A model generated the notes under the pieces. That model was not told where the DNA came from, searched no databases, and was given only the letters and a program-made list of their open reading frames with translations. A program made the position numbers and the translations under genes. A stretch of DNA of 64,000 bases, taken from Cloeon dipterum. Lineage: Eukaryota; Arthropoda; Insecta; Ephemeroptera; Baetidae. The first letter of the stretch is position 1; every line of letters begins with the position of its first letter. Positions 39,986-51,996 of this stretch are shown one piece after another. The stretch covers positions 11,904,001-11,968,000 of the forward strand of contig NC_088788.1 of assembly GCF_949628265.1 (NCBI RefSeq). The letters run 5' to 3'.

Positions 39986-40199
39986 CAGGGCCTGAAAAAA
40001 GTGTAGATAATTAACTAAAAGCCTGTCCAGTGTTATTTTTTTTCGAGCTTCTAAACTTGCAAAGTTTTGATAATTTGCCAAGAACACATGTAAAATTGCA
40101 GAAAATTCCCATCGTCTGGAAAAAACCGGCCATTTTTTGCTGTTTTTCCGTAAAAACCGGATGTAGAAAAAAACCAGATGAACAACACGTCAAACCCTG
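39986..40199 (-). mobile_element. Diverged, shortened relative of MITE family 2
   Basis: In minus orientation it begins CAGGGTTTGACG, passes through a tract with TTTTCTGCAATTTTACATGTG that aligns with the centre-left of the 53241 copy (TTTTCTGCAATTTTGCACAT), and ends CCCTG at 39990. No target duplication remains. Much of the interior is missing relative to the 364-bp copy. Confidence 0.4.
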
Positions 40200-41190
40200 C
40201 TCTCCTAAATCAAAAAAGATATGCGCATTAACAGATGAAAAAGCCTCCGACGAGTTCTACTTTTAACGCTATTCTCTTTTCAATTTTTTATAAATTCTGT
40301 GAACAAGGAACATTGTGCAACCATTAATTAGCTGTTTCTTAAATTCGATTAAGCCTTTAAAATTGTTATAAGCGTCAAAATTGACAATTTATCAGCCTTG
40401 AAATTTGAAGTTGGAGCCTCGACATTTTTTGGTTTTGGACCTGACGAGAGACTGATTTCTAGTTAATCATTTTAAGCCTCAATGTTGAACGTTTGCCTCA
40501 AAATTGGCTATTTAAAACCTCATAAAATTTATTTCTATAGCCTTCTTAAATCATTTTTTCGACTCTTAATTTGATATCTTCAATTTTTAGACCAAGATTC
40601 GAGTGTTTAGCATATTGAATGTTTTTTCCAGCCTTTACTAATTAAAAAGCATCAAAAACTTATTTCTGGCCCAAGATGAAATGTCAATCATATTCAGTCA
40701 AAGATTGATTTGTAGCATTTCTAGCCTAAAATATAAATTTGGCATAGCTTGAAGACTCCTCTGGATTTTTATCCCGTGGTAAAGATAGTGGACACAGCTT
40801 TTGTTGCTGTTGTGCCGATTGTAAAGGACTTTACTGATATGACCTGAACGCAGGCACATTCATACGATCTAAATATTTGTTTGAATTTACTCTGCTATTT
40901 TAACTCATTATACAAACTCTCATATTAATAATTTATTTTAGCTTTGCTTCACTTTTACTTAAATTAAAAAAATAGCTAGAAAAGAATCAGTAAAAATAAT
41001 ATAAAAAATTAGGCATATACACAGTTTAGTATTGAGTTTAAAATAAATTTTCTAGTCTAATGAAATGTAGAATCGTCTTTTAATGTAATTCAATTTGCTT
41101 TGGTGAAGTCGAATGCGAATAGGGTCGTGTTAAATCCCATTTAACCTACCACGCTGGATTAGATTTGCATTGGTCAGCCCAGCAATTCGT
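40200..41190. other. AT-rich spacer, nothing recognised
   Basis: No coding signal, intact repeat or RNA gene seen. Confidence 0.5.
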
Positions 41191-42060
41191 ATTTCCCGAA
41201 TTTACTTGCCACTCTTGCCAGCCTGCCCCAATTAATCACTGTGTGTGCGCGCGGAAAGAATCGGTGAAGGGCCGAGAGGTGGAGTAATTCCAATATCGAC
41301 ACAAACCGAAACCACATCCCGGCGCCGAACGCGCTCGGTTTTTGCCGGCCGGCCGGGCTAGGGGCGCTGGCACAAGTGGCACACACGTATTAAATTCCTC
41401 GGGCAGCGCGGAGGCGGCAAAAAGTTGCTAATAAAGAGCCGGGGGAGGCAAAAAAGCGGCGCGCACAAAATAAATACATAGTGAGCGAGCGAGTGATCCG
41501 GCGGCGGCGGGCGGAGGAGCTGCCGATCTAATTAAAAGTGATTGGGCCGGGATCAGGTGACAGCGGCAGTTAGCTGGTGCAGTCGGCGGATAAAACAAGA
41601 GCCAGAACACAGAGCAGATTATTTACCCTGGTGCGCCCGCCGACAGCTGGGGCTGATCAAATCATCCTCAATTACATGCAAGGCGAAGCAGATTGCGCCC
41701 GGCCAATAAAGCGACGACAGAGAGAGAGCGAGAGAGAGAGAGAGAGAGCCGCTCCTCTCGCCGGCGCCGCCTCGGCATGTTCGTTCATTGTCGTCGGCGC
41801 GTTATTAACACCTGAGAGGATTTATACTCGCATTTTTCCCGCTCGACTGTTTGCCCGGCGCAATATTTTTTATTATTAATTCCGCCGGTAGCTCTTTCTT
41901 GCCACGACTGCTCAGTTGGAATCATCGTCGCTCACTCGCGAAATTATTGACTGCACGAGCGGCATTTTTTATTATTAAGCTGCATACTTATTAATATTTT
42001 GGGAAATTTCCAGCTCTCTTTTTCCGCAAAGAGGAGGAAAAAGGATCGTTCTCGAATGAT
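41191..42060. other. GC-rich island 5, with (AG)n
   Basis: CpG-rich block with an AG run at 41719-41748 interrupted once. No coding signal. Confidence 0.35.
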
Positions 42061-42690
42061 TTCTTTAGAGAATTCGTGTAAATGCATAAATCTAAAAGTT
42101 GATGAGAGGCGCAGATAGAATATGTAAGTCTAATTAAAACAATATTGAATTTTACAATATAAATTGATTAAAGGGGTACCCGGGAATTTATCCCGGAATT
42201 TATTCTTGAAACAATAAGAAGAAAATTTCATTCCTGGCTTTACTTTAAATATAGGATATAATTTTGGGCTTCTGAATTTAAAAGGGAATATTTTGTCGCA
42301 GGGAAAGCAAATGGCGGGGTTTCAAAAGATTTCGTCACTTGCTGTGCTCTAGAATGTGCTCAACAATGAATGAGTCCAATCGATTTCAACAGACGGTGAT
42401 TCAAAGGCTCTGAGGTCACGAAACAGCTGCTGTGCTGTCTACTACGAGATATTTTTCTCTTTTATTGTCTACTAATAGCTAATGGACAAATCAAACCGCA
42501 GAATTTCGTACAATTTTTTACATTTCCGTTTGAAATGGGCAAAAATAGATATTTTTTTATTTTTGTAAACTAGAATGCTAAAATATTGGCAGGCTTTTTT
42601 ATTTTTCAGGAATAGATATGCCATATTTTGCCTGTTTATGAATGAAGAGGCATTATTTATGATTGTCACAGACGTCGAAAGTGCTTCTTA
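42061..42690. other. AT-rich spacer, nothing recognised
   Basis: No coding signal or repeat copy seen. Confidence 0.5.
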
Positions 42691-43550
42691 AAGCGTATGC
42701 GAAACAGAAGTTGTTGTTGTTCCGCTCTAACTAGATTTCACGTCGGCCTGATCATTTTGCAAAGGCCAATTAGCAGCGAGTCAAAGTGCACTCAGATGAA
42801 ATATTTGCCGCCACTGTAGCGGCATTGTTCGGCTAAATAATAAAGCCGCTTGCTTGCACTCGTCGTTTAGCGCGGCACAAAACGAGCAATCGTGTGTATG
42901 TGTGTGTGTGAATCGCCTCATGTTCCGAAAAACAAATATCCGCATTGTGTGTGGTGTATGCTTATAAATTCAAATGCGTGAAACAAACACACCGCCCGTG
43001 TGTGTGTACACATACATAGGCGCGCGCATTAAAAATGGAGTTGCAGGTGAAACGGGTCACACAAACACTCACGCGACCGTTCCCCCTATCAAGATTGGCC
43101 TGTGTAATAAATAAACGCGGCGAATTTCATAATGCTCACACACAGCACACGGCGCAGACGTATTTTTCGGGAAATTAATTTGTGAGCCGTCAGAGGAAAA
43201 GCTGAATTAATTCGGTTCGCGGCGGCCGGCGACACGGAGTCAAGCGCAATGGTGCAATTGCCACGCCAGCCCAGTCCGCCCACACCCCGAGGAGACGCTT
43301 TATGCAACGAGTTGAGCAACCGTGACGGGCGGGTTGCATACTCACTTAAACGTGGCCATTCAGACGCGCGCGCGGCGCTGTGCATTGCAAAAGCTCCATT
43401 ACTGCATTTCTCTTCCCATTCCGCCGGCGACGAGTAATCAATTTCCGCGCCGGGAATTTCAATTCAGCACCATTACACACTCGGATGATCTTCTAGCCGG
43501 CATATTATTATATCATCTCCGGTATTGGATGTTGGTGTTGGTGTAAAACT
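42691..43550. other. GC-rich island 6
   Basis: CpG-rich block with several short TG/CA runs near 42893-43015. No coding signal. Confidence 0.35.
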
Positions 43551-44460
43551 GGAAGCTAGAGACACATACGTTAGGTATTTCAAAATTTAAGTTTAAGTCC
43601 CTCTCTCAATGGAATCAACACTTTTTTAACATCCTCTTTTTTATAAATTCATGATTTCGAGTTTTTTCTGTGATTTCTATTTGAAATTTCTGCATCCTGC
43701 CTCTTAAATCTCAGCTGGGGCGAGTTTGCATTTCAGCAAAGACAATTTTTAGTCATTCTAGAATGTTTTCTTAAAAGAGAATAGTGCAACTCAATTTAAC
43801 TCAAAAATGAAATCTTCAGTATTTAGGTTTTGCAGAAAATTTGAAAGTAAAAAATGATTAATAATTTATTAAATGCGATTATATGTGCAACACTAGGCTT
43901 ACAATCGTCCATATACATTTTTACAACTCTTAAAACTGCTCCTCTTAAACTAATTATTTTCGTTCAACATTTCAAAATAGGAAACTTTTTACACTGTTCA
44001 CCACAATATCTACATTTACAAATATCCTGGGGTTCATAATGATACATCTGATTTGAGCAGAACAAATAGTGATATCCAGGGCATGCAAATCGAGTAAATA
44101 CATGTCTAGCCTAAAAAATTTGGTCCACTTCGTTACCATTTAACATTGATTCAGTCAGATAGAATTCATCACAAATCAAAAGTCTATTTTTAACCTTAGC
44201 GTCACAAAACTTCCTATAAGCAGCAGTTTAAGGAAGATCAAATTTCACTTTTAAATCCGTAACATATAAATCGAGTCTTTGGCCTCTAGTTCATATCCAT
44301 ATCGCGATCTATATTTAGAGATCGCTAGCACTTCTTTCTTTAGATATCGTACTTTGACTCACTCTAATGTTTCAAAATGGTAAATGTATTGCCAAATAAC
44401 TTATATGCCATAAGGTGCAGTAGAGGATACTTTTAAAGAGTTTAACTGCAGTTTCAATTG
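43551..44460. other. AT-rich spacer, nothing recognised
   Basis: No coding signal or repeat copy seen. Confidence 0.5.
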
Positions 44461-45000
44461 AAAGCATTGTGACACGGTTGTCTAGGGATGATTAGGGAAA
44501 ACTAAGTTCTTGCCGTGTCACGACGGCTTTGGCGCCAAATGGGCGCCTTAGCCTGAGAGAATAGCCTGTTCAAGCCTGGCGGTTGCCCCAAATGGGGGCT
44601 TCCGCTAATTTAGCTAACTCTAGCTTTAACTGGCCGCTGAGCGTCGCCAGAAGCCGGGCACTAGCAAACCCCTATTGCCAAATGGGCCGTCAGGGTAGCT
44701 GTGTCCTCGAGCCTCCACCACTGCCAGAAGGGCGAGTGCAAAATGGAGAATTACGTTAATTAATTAATGATAAGTTGACACTCACGCGGGACCAATCTCG
44801 ACATTAATTAAACGACTCATTTCTTTACACTCGTCTTTATTGGGAAGCTCGCGTCTCGCCGTCTCTGCGGCTCTCTACAGAATGACCACCTCTTCGCCTC
44901 AGGGCGCAAGGAGGTGGCGACTAAAATAAATTGTAGTGGGGGACAATATTATATTGGCCGCTGCAGCATATGCAAATTTTTAATGCCAGAAGGGCAGCCA
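44461..45000 (-). repeat. Cluster of short hairpins, possible LTR-element leader remnant
   Basis: Sharp-edged compositional block. It opens with a perfect 9-bp inverted repeat, GTGACACGG at 44469 and CCGTGTCAC near 44513. Compact palindromes with an AAAT loop follow: GGCGCCAAATGGGCGCC (44531-44547), GCCCCAAATGGGGGC (44585-44599) and GCCAAATGGGC (44677-44687). Related GCCAGAAG pieces lie at 44646, 44723 and 44984. In minus orientation these give repeated TTTGGC or TTCTGGC strings, the kind of sequence found at tRNA primer-binding sites, and AATAAAGACGAGTG lies at about 44844-44831. An LTR-retroelement leader is one reading; no gag or pol is present. Confidence 0.35.
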
Positions 45001-45030
45001 TCGCTCGTTTCTCCACATGCCTACCAAAGG

Positions 45031-45570
45031 AAACTCCCGAAATAAAAAATAACATTCTTACAACATTAATTTAACAAGATATTAATTAATTTTTCCCAGA
45101 GTAAAAATCAAGAGGAAGTTTAAAATCACATTTTTGCGTCCTTTCTTAAAAATTAAGATTGTTAATTTCAAACTTTAACTCTTCTCAATTTTGCGTTTGG
45201 CTCATTTACCTGTTGGGCGAAAGGAAAAATAATACAATAATAGTTATTACTTCTTCTACTTTCACCATTAATAGCACATTGCTGTTTCAGCGCTTGCAGT
45301 GATTTCTTTTTAAAAAATTCTGATTCAGGCTGAGTATTAGTTAAAGGACATTTACATCGAAATAAAATTATGATTTTTAAGTTCATTTGTAATTCTGGAA
45401 ATTTTTAATTGTTTACTTTGTCTTGGATATAAGCCTCAGTTTAGCAAAGAAGGAAATAGCGTAGGAATTTAGCGTATTTATAGGAGCGCAAGATTCCCCA
45501 ACATGAAATATTATTTGTCGTTTCATTTTATAGAAACACTGATAATTTCGTTCATTTTATACCAATATTG
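45031..45570. other. AT-rich spacer, nothing recognised
   Basis: No coding signal or repeat copy seen. Confidence 0.5.
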
Positions 45571-46110
45571 ATTGTTAGGATGATCAACGCAGATCCGGGT
45601 GGCATCCGCACCCCTCGCACCCTTAAGTAGACACTTAATGATGGCCGAGCGTCTCTGCCGGCGCATTCACTTGCCAATTAGCGCGCGTGATCCCGTCTCT
45701 CGGCAGTTTTGACAGCGCCGCAGCTAGCGTGCTCCATACTGATCAGCGAATGAATTTGTTTGGAACACACTACTTACGCGTTCAGCAGGCCCCCGGGGTG
45801 CGCCGAGCAGCAACAACTAATTGTAAGTCTGGCCGAGACGCGAACACGCTTTCCGGGCAAAATTAATTTGCTCCCAACACATGCTTATTGAATTCACCGA
45901 GCGGGACGCCCGGAGGAGGGCGCGGGGGGCGCACGGACGCATTTTACACGGTGGCTGCAAAGTGCAAACGCGACGAGAGGCACTTTTGTCGTTTGCGCGC
46001 TGCTCCCTTTTACCTGCTGCTTTCACCGGGCGATCCCGGCGGTTCCGCACGTTGCGCGGATTAACGACGCAAATACGGAATTAGCGTTCGGAATTAGTAC
46101 CTGAAAAATA
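45571..46110. other. GC-rich island 7
   Basis: CpG-rich non-coding block. No exon recognised. Confidence 0.35.
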
Positions 46111-46850
46111 TCACGAAACCAAATGGGAGCTTTTAGACCGAGTTTACAACACGGACAAGGGGACGAGGCAGAAAATTTAAAAGCGTATTTTATTGAACCA
46201 GATCTGGACACAGATTTCATATCGTATCAAAACTAATGGAGCAGTCATTGGCAAATTCTAAATTTGCAATCACTCATAATAAGTTGAATTTAAATGCAGA
46301 AACATTAATGATTCTAAATCATTAATTAGAAGTTGCTCTATTGAAGAGATATAATTTACCGAGTCACTTTTCGACGAAACACAAATTAAATTGGCGAAAG
46401 TACCATCTAAATATCTAAATTTGAGCTCTTGAACGCCTTTTTTCAAATAAGAAAAAATTAAGATAATCGTGATCACTGTGAGGATAACAGCCTAAGGAGA
46501 GTCTCTACTCTCCTTATAACAGCCTGTTAAAATTTAAGCTAATAAACAATTTTGACTATGCCTATAAAGGAAATAAGGTTCAACTTTATTGTTTTGGGCC
46601 AGCAGGGCAACTTTTCCCCATAATTGATCATATCTAAAACCAAATTTATTACAATTAAAACGAATCTTTATAAAAGTTAGAGGTTTGCTCAGTAATGAGA
46701 AGACAGTAGACCTTCGATTGTCCGTTTAAACACACTTGAGTTCTGGTTTATTCAAATATTTGGTGACATATTGTTCCAAAACCGGTAACACTGGACTTGG
46801 AGACACTTCTCAGGCACTGAGACACTTGCAAACGGTGCCAGGAGTCCATC

Positions 46851-47224
46851 CAGGGTTCGCAAAAACCCGCATTTTTCGGGAAAAACCCACTGCATTGCAA
46901 AAAACTGATTTTTAGCGGTTTTTCTGCAATTTTACGAATTTTTCCCGAAGAACATGCATTTCTATAGAAAATAAAAAATTCTCATGATGGATGAACAAAA
47001 AGGGGATTGTTACAAAATATGTATAAAAGCTGCCGGCTATCCAAATGACCGAAAATTTTAACACTCATCGTAATTTTCATGACTTTTTTAGCGCAAATTG
47101 TGACCTCTTTGGAGTTAAATTCGGAAAAATGCGGAAAACCCAAAACTGGTGGGTTTTTTCAGCTGTTTTTTTTTGCGCAAAAACAGTGTTGCGTTTTTAC
47201 GCATTCCAAAATTGGCGAACCCTG
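46851..47224 (+). mobile_element. MITE family 2, copy A (374 bp)
   Basis: Begins CAGGGTTCGC and ends GCGAACCCTG, a perfect 10-bp terminal inverted repeat. The interior aligns along its length with 53241-53604. No transposase. The flanks do not show a clear 8-bp duplication, unlike copy B. Confidence 0.8.
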
Positions 47225-47640
47225 GTCGCAACCGATGCAATCGACATCATGCACGGTTGAATAGAATAAATTCATCTTCTATTCTTTAAAAATTGTGTTA
47301 AGGGAAAGCCAGAATCTTTTTTAGAAATTTTCTTTTGGAAAAATTTAACCACACGTGCGATATTTTTATTTTTATTAAAAAAAGGAAATCGTTTTGTGAA
47401 ATGCATAACAGGTAATATGTATTTAATACCATATAAACTGGATTGTAGACTTTCGAAACAGTGGTTTTATTCGTTGAAAACTCCTCTAAAACAAAAATTG
47501 TATAGAAGGTAAACAATGTTGAATGTTTCATAGGATCAATAAGCAGAAAAAAGCGAACAGTTTATCTGGCAGTACATATTTTTTACTTAACGTTGAACAA
47601 GGTAAGCAAGAGATTTAATTGGACAGATTTACCATTTCCG

Positions 47641-48230
47641 CAGGCGGCTATAAATTTTTGCTGGCTGCTTTTTTTACAGGCGCGCAGCAGTCTTGAGCGA
47701 ATAGTTCACCTTAATGAAATTGTATGCCGGAGTAAGTGCGTTAGCCCACCTAATTTTCATGTTTGCCGTTGAAGCACCCTTCGCTCAAGCTGCCAGAGGC
47801 AAAGTTCGCGTGCAAAACAGCGAGTAAAAAGCTGCCGCTTGAGATGAAAAAGCCCTGAGATGCTGTTGCTCAAGCCAGCCAGCACACACATAGGCATTCG
47901 GCGTGCAAACTGATAAAGACAAACGCCGGTGCCGCAAAGAGGATTGCAATGAGGCGAATCAAGGGAAAGAGCGCCGCGGCGAATAAGGGATGCCGAAACG
48001 TGGCGGGTGCGTGCCGGGCTGCATAATTTATAAGTTATTGACACCCACACTGTGCTACACACGCACGCACACACACACACACACACACACGTATGTATAA
48101 ACATGCACCAGGGTAGAAATTTATCCGGGTTCAGCGAGAGGGCTGGAGAAAGGGCTTGTCGTCGAGCTGCTGACAAATACGAGGACGCGTATATGGATCC
48201 AAGTTTCCTCTCGTAGTATTTCTCACTGGC
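47641..48230. other. GC-rich island 8, with (CA)n
   Basis: CpG-rich block with an uninterrupted CA run at 48067-48090. No coding signal. Confidence 0.35.
48067..48090 (+). repeat. (CA)n microsatellite
   Basis: Perfect CA run, 24 bases, inside island 8. Confidence 0.95.
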
Positions 48231-48653
48231 AAAATTTGAATCGAGTTGGTTTAAATTTGGCAGAGAAGTCTTTGTAGAAAAGCCGAATTCGCTTACAAAT
48301 GTAGAGTGAATACTAACGCTAACTGTGCGATGAAATATTAAGGGTTTTTATGAAACTCTGGAGCTAATTAAATGTAGCTCTAATATTTTGCAAATATTTA
48401 ATTTAATATCTTCAGCATTTTTTGCAAGAGATTCTGGATTAAGTATTTTTAGTTGCCGTCATTTAAGGTCAAACTTATTGGCGGTAGTGTTTAAAGCCAA
48501 CAATATAGATTTAACCAAATGCTCATTAAAACTTTTAGGCCAATTTCAGATTCACCACTATGTTTGGATATGAGGAGATTTTCAATGTAGACGCGCGAGG
48601 GTCGATGAATTGCTCGCTCGTGACATAAGGCTTCGAGCAGAAGCAGAAACTAG

Positions 48654-48927
48654 CAGCGGGGGCCAGATTCGTGCGACGCGCAGATATGGCGTCCAGTGGA
48701 GTATGGCGCGAAAAAAGGTCACGTGAAAATGCGCGAAAAGAACCAAGTTTTCGTCAATATTGTGACATAATTTGCAATACTTGTACTAGTTGTGTCTTTT
48801 GGATTGTAAAAGCAAACTCTTGACAGTCGTACGAAAATCCAAAGAGAGTTTTTTGTTTCCCACATTCAGACGCCATCTTGGATCTGCGCAGTGGGAGTCA
48901 ATTTTATCGCACATCTGGCCCCCGCTG
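48654..48927 (+). mobile_element. hAT-like MITE, family 1, copy 2 (274 bp)
   Basis: Begins CAGCGGGGGCCAGAT and ends ATCTGGCCCCCGCTG, a perfect 15-bp terminal inverted repeat. Flanked by GAAACTAG (48646-48653) and GAAGCTAG (48928-48935), an 8-bp target duplication with one mismatch. Same length as copy 1 and closely similar throughout. No open frame for a transposase. Confidence 0.92.
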
Positions 48928-48935
48928 GAAGCTAG

Positions 48936-49350
48936 TACATGGTTATAGACTGTTTATAGAAGATTTTTAAATGCTTATACATGGTAAAACGGTTTTAGAC
49001 TATTTTAAGAGTGTTAAGAATGTTAATGGTTTAAAATTTGGCCATCCCGCAACTTTTGGGAAGCTCAGTAAAAATTTTCAACCGTCTAAATTTACATCCC
49101 TCGGCATATGTCAATAAATGATTTGAGGATATGGTTTAAATAATGGGTGTTTAGCAGGTAAAATTATGACACACTGCATCTGCGATTTGACTGCATTTTC
49201 TTTCGAACGAGCCTGACATCCAACCTACTTAATACTTAATTCTAACTTAAATGTGTATATATTTTAGATAAAAAAATAGCAATAACCTGCATTTCACAAC
49301 AGAAAGACATTCAAATTGAAGACCAAATCATGTAGTTCTGGACCTCACGA
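48936..49350. other. AT-rich spacer with dispersed repeat fragment
   Basis: The stretch 49046-49102 resembles 38560-38616. Both sit in tracts rich in GGTTTTA/TTTAAG repeats. No coding signal. Confidence 0.35.
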
Positions 49351-49960
49351 AGCAGAAAAGGAAAACGTGCGTTCAGGATGGAAGAAGCGCTTGGCCCGCA
49401 AACACAGACGCACGCGGCCGGCGGCGACGGCAGTATCATTGCAATGAACGAGAGCGGAAATTTGCTCGGCGGGGGCGCCGATTCGCAGCCGGCATCGCAC
49501 TAATCAGCGCCTAATGAAAACGAATGTAGTGCCGCTGCAGCCGTTGGGGCGGCCAGGGGGGTGGGGGGAGGGGGCGCTCGGCGGGGGTTGCACCTTCCAG
49601 TCTTCGGGCGGCTCATCTGCCTGGCTCGCTGGCTCGACGACTGGCGGTGCAGGCAGGCGCCACTGCGCCCCCGTTAATTAATTAAGTTAGGAGTAACCGA
49701 AAACAGAGCTGCTCTCGCTGCCATTGATATGTCAGTCAGTCGAGCGAGCCACCCCGGCGAGCAGAAAGATGCACCCCCAGCAGGCCGCGCGCGCGAGCCA
49801 CCCCTTTGATTAAGCGCGTCACAAGTGGCAGAAAACAGGCGCGCAGCCACACACACGCTCGCCTGGAATCCTAAGCAGTGCACTTATTTTGATTGTCGCC
49901 TCTAATGTTGCAGAAATGAGCAGGCTGCGCCGTTCAGCCGGAAACCGTTGATCGAGCGTG
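49351..49960. other. GC-rich island 9
   Basis: Among the most GC-rich blocks of the window, including a G-run tract at about 49540-49590 (GGGGGGTGGGGGGAGGGGGCG), which could form a G-quadruplex on the plus strand. No coding signal. Confidence 0.35.
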
Positions 49961-51270
49961 TTCGACTCCACTAAGGGAAAGGTTTGTTACTGACTTAACT
50001 CCGAAAAGGGATGAATTGTGTTTTAAACCGTGTTGATTCGTGTCATGTATTTGTGTTAGAAGCTTCTGAGAATTTATGTTCAAGGATTTACCTCTTTGTA
50101 TTGCTTTGACTTAGCGAAGTAGATTTTCTCAAATCCCAACGTTTAAATTAAACACTCCTTTGACTATTCGAAATTTTCAACAGCGAAAGGAATTTGAGTA
50201 TACAAAATTTAATTTTGCTATTTTAGTTAATTTGGTACAGGTTTGCAAATGTTTGCGTGCTACACATTTGTAGAATGTAAAACAGAATTCCATTTATTTC
50301 ATACAAAATTTGCATTAAAATGAAATCTTTTATCCACTTTTATCGACAAATAAAAAGTAAACTTACTCCCGTTTATCGTCTGCTTAAATGTAGACAAAAA
50401 CTAAACAAAGGTGACAGACAACCTCTTGGCTAAAACCTTCATAATCTTGATAAAATTTGAAATAAAAAATAAATCGAATCAAAATTTTAAACAAAGCCCA
50501 TTTTACAAGGGACATTGTTTAAATTGCTTTATAGACCGCAATTTTTTCTAGGCATGAGACAAAATTTTCAGTCATACTCATTTTCAATATAAAATGTTTT
50601 AAATCCAAAAATGCAAAATAGGATTGCTTGATTTTTAAGTATTTATAAATACATATGTTATTATGATGACTTGTTTTCGAGATAAAATAAACTGAATTGA
50701 TTGAAGCAGATAAAAGAAGCCTTTGGGAGCAACATTTACTTTTCTAAGTTATTTGGTTAAAAATCCAAAATGTTATATGTAGCTTTTATCCGCTCTTTAT
50801 CAGAGATGTATAAAAATATTAAAAATGTTTTTGAGCAAGTTTTGAGCAGATTTGATGAGTGCCAGAGTACCCTAAGCTACAATGTTTTCAGTGCCGACGG
50901 CACATGAGAAAGGTTCTCTCATTAGCTAAAAAAATTAACCTCAGCCACATCCTGAATGCTAAAATTATATTCTGATTATTTATTCATATAATGTATCACT
51001 ACACATTTTTACGAATTTTAACACTTTGATAAAACAAAACAAGAGAAAGTTAAATAATTATTCTAATCATTTTTTTCAAGGAGTAGAATTTTCGTCCAAA
51101 AATAATTCTGGCCTACATAGAAAACGTTTAAACATTTTTTTGTATAGAGGATGAATGAAGTGAAGAAAGGGAAAGGAAATGTAATAAGAAGTTTTCATCC
51201 CAAAGCATGAGGATAATTTAATTCTTCTTTTTTTTATTGGCCTTTCTAACGAAATACAATCTTAGCATGT
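49961..51270. other. AT-rich spacer, nothing recognised
   Basis: No coding signal or repeat copy seen. Confidence 0.5.
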
Positions 51271-51907
51271 ATTTCCATTTCGCAGCTATTTCCCGGCGGG
51301 GTTTTCGATCATCTGCTAATTCGTCTTTCTGAGAATCCAGCCGCGAAGAATTGCACATTTTATTGAAGATGATAACGACGACGAAGCGACGAGGAAAAGC
51401 GAATAAAATTGGATATTATTCCTCTGTGGTCTCGGGCATTTTATTCTCGAGATAAAACAAGAAAGGAAAGCGCGTGTAATCTCTGTGTTGAAAAAGCACA
51501 ACATTAATGCGCAGCAGCTTCTTTTGACGAGTGCTCCGTCTTTGTACTTCATAAAATCATCATTTTCTCCTTTCTCCAAATTTTATTAAAAACTCTTTAT
51601 GCAGAAAAAGACGTCGCGGGTATTGTTAGGGGGGATAATAATAAAGTAGTCGTCGGCAAGGAGCAGAAAGAAGCTCTCTCCGCTCGCTTCTCCCACCCCT
51701 TTGCTCCAGTCCGCAGGATCAAGTGAGTGAAAATTTGAAGGTGGCGCTTGTCGAGAGAAAAAATTCTGCTCGTCTTCAGCGAGCGCGGCGAAAAACATCG
51801 CAACCTCTAATTAAGTTGGGACTTACTTATCTTGAAAACTAATTTTACAAGAGAGGAACATGAGCGGAATATGGGCGACGAGAAGTGCTCCGCGCCTCTT
51901 CATGCAA

Positions 51908-51996
<89 letters not shown>

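Noticed and set aside
41555..41575. Partial similarity to the miR-210 seed region (GTGACAGCGGC)
   Set aside because: Only the 3' half of the microRNA matches and no hairpin arm pairs with it.
47757..48176. 139-codon open frame on the minus strand
   Set aside because: Runs through a CA microsatellite (Cys/Val repeats) and shows no domain.
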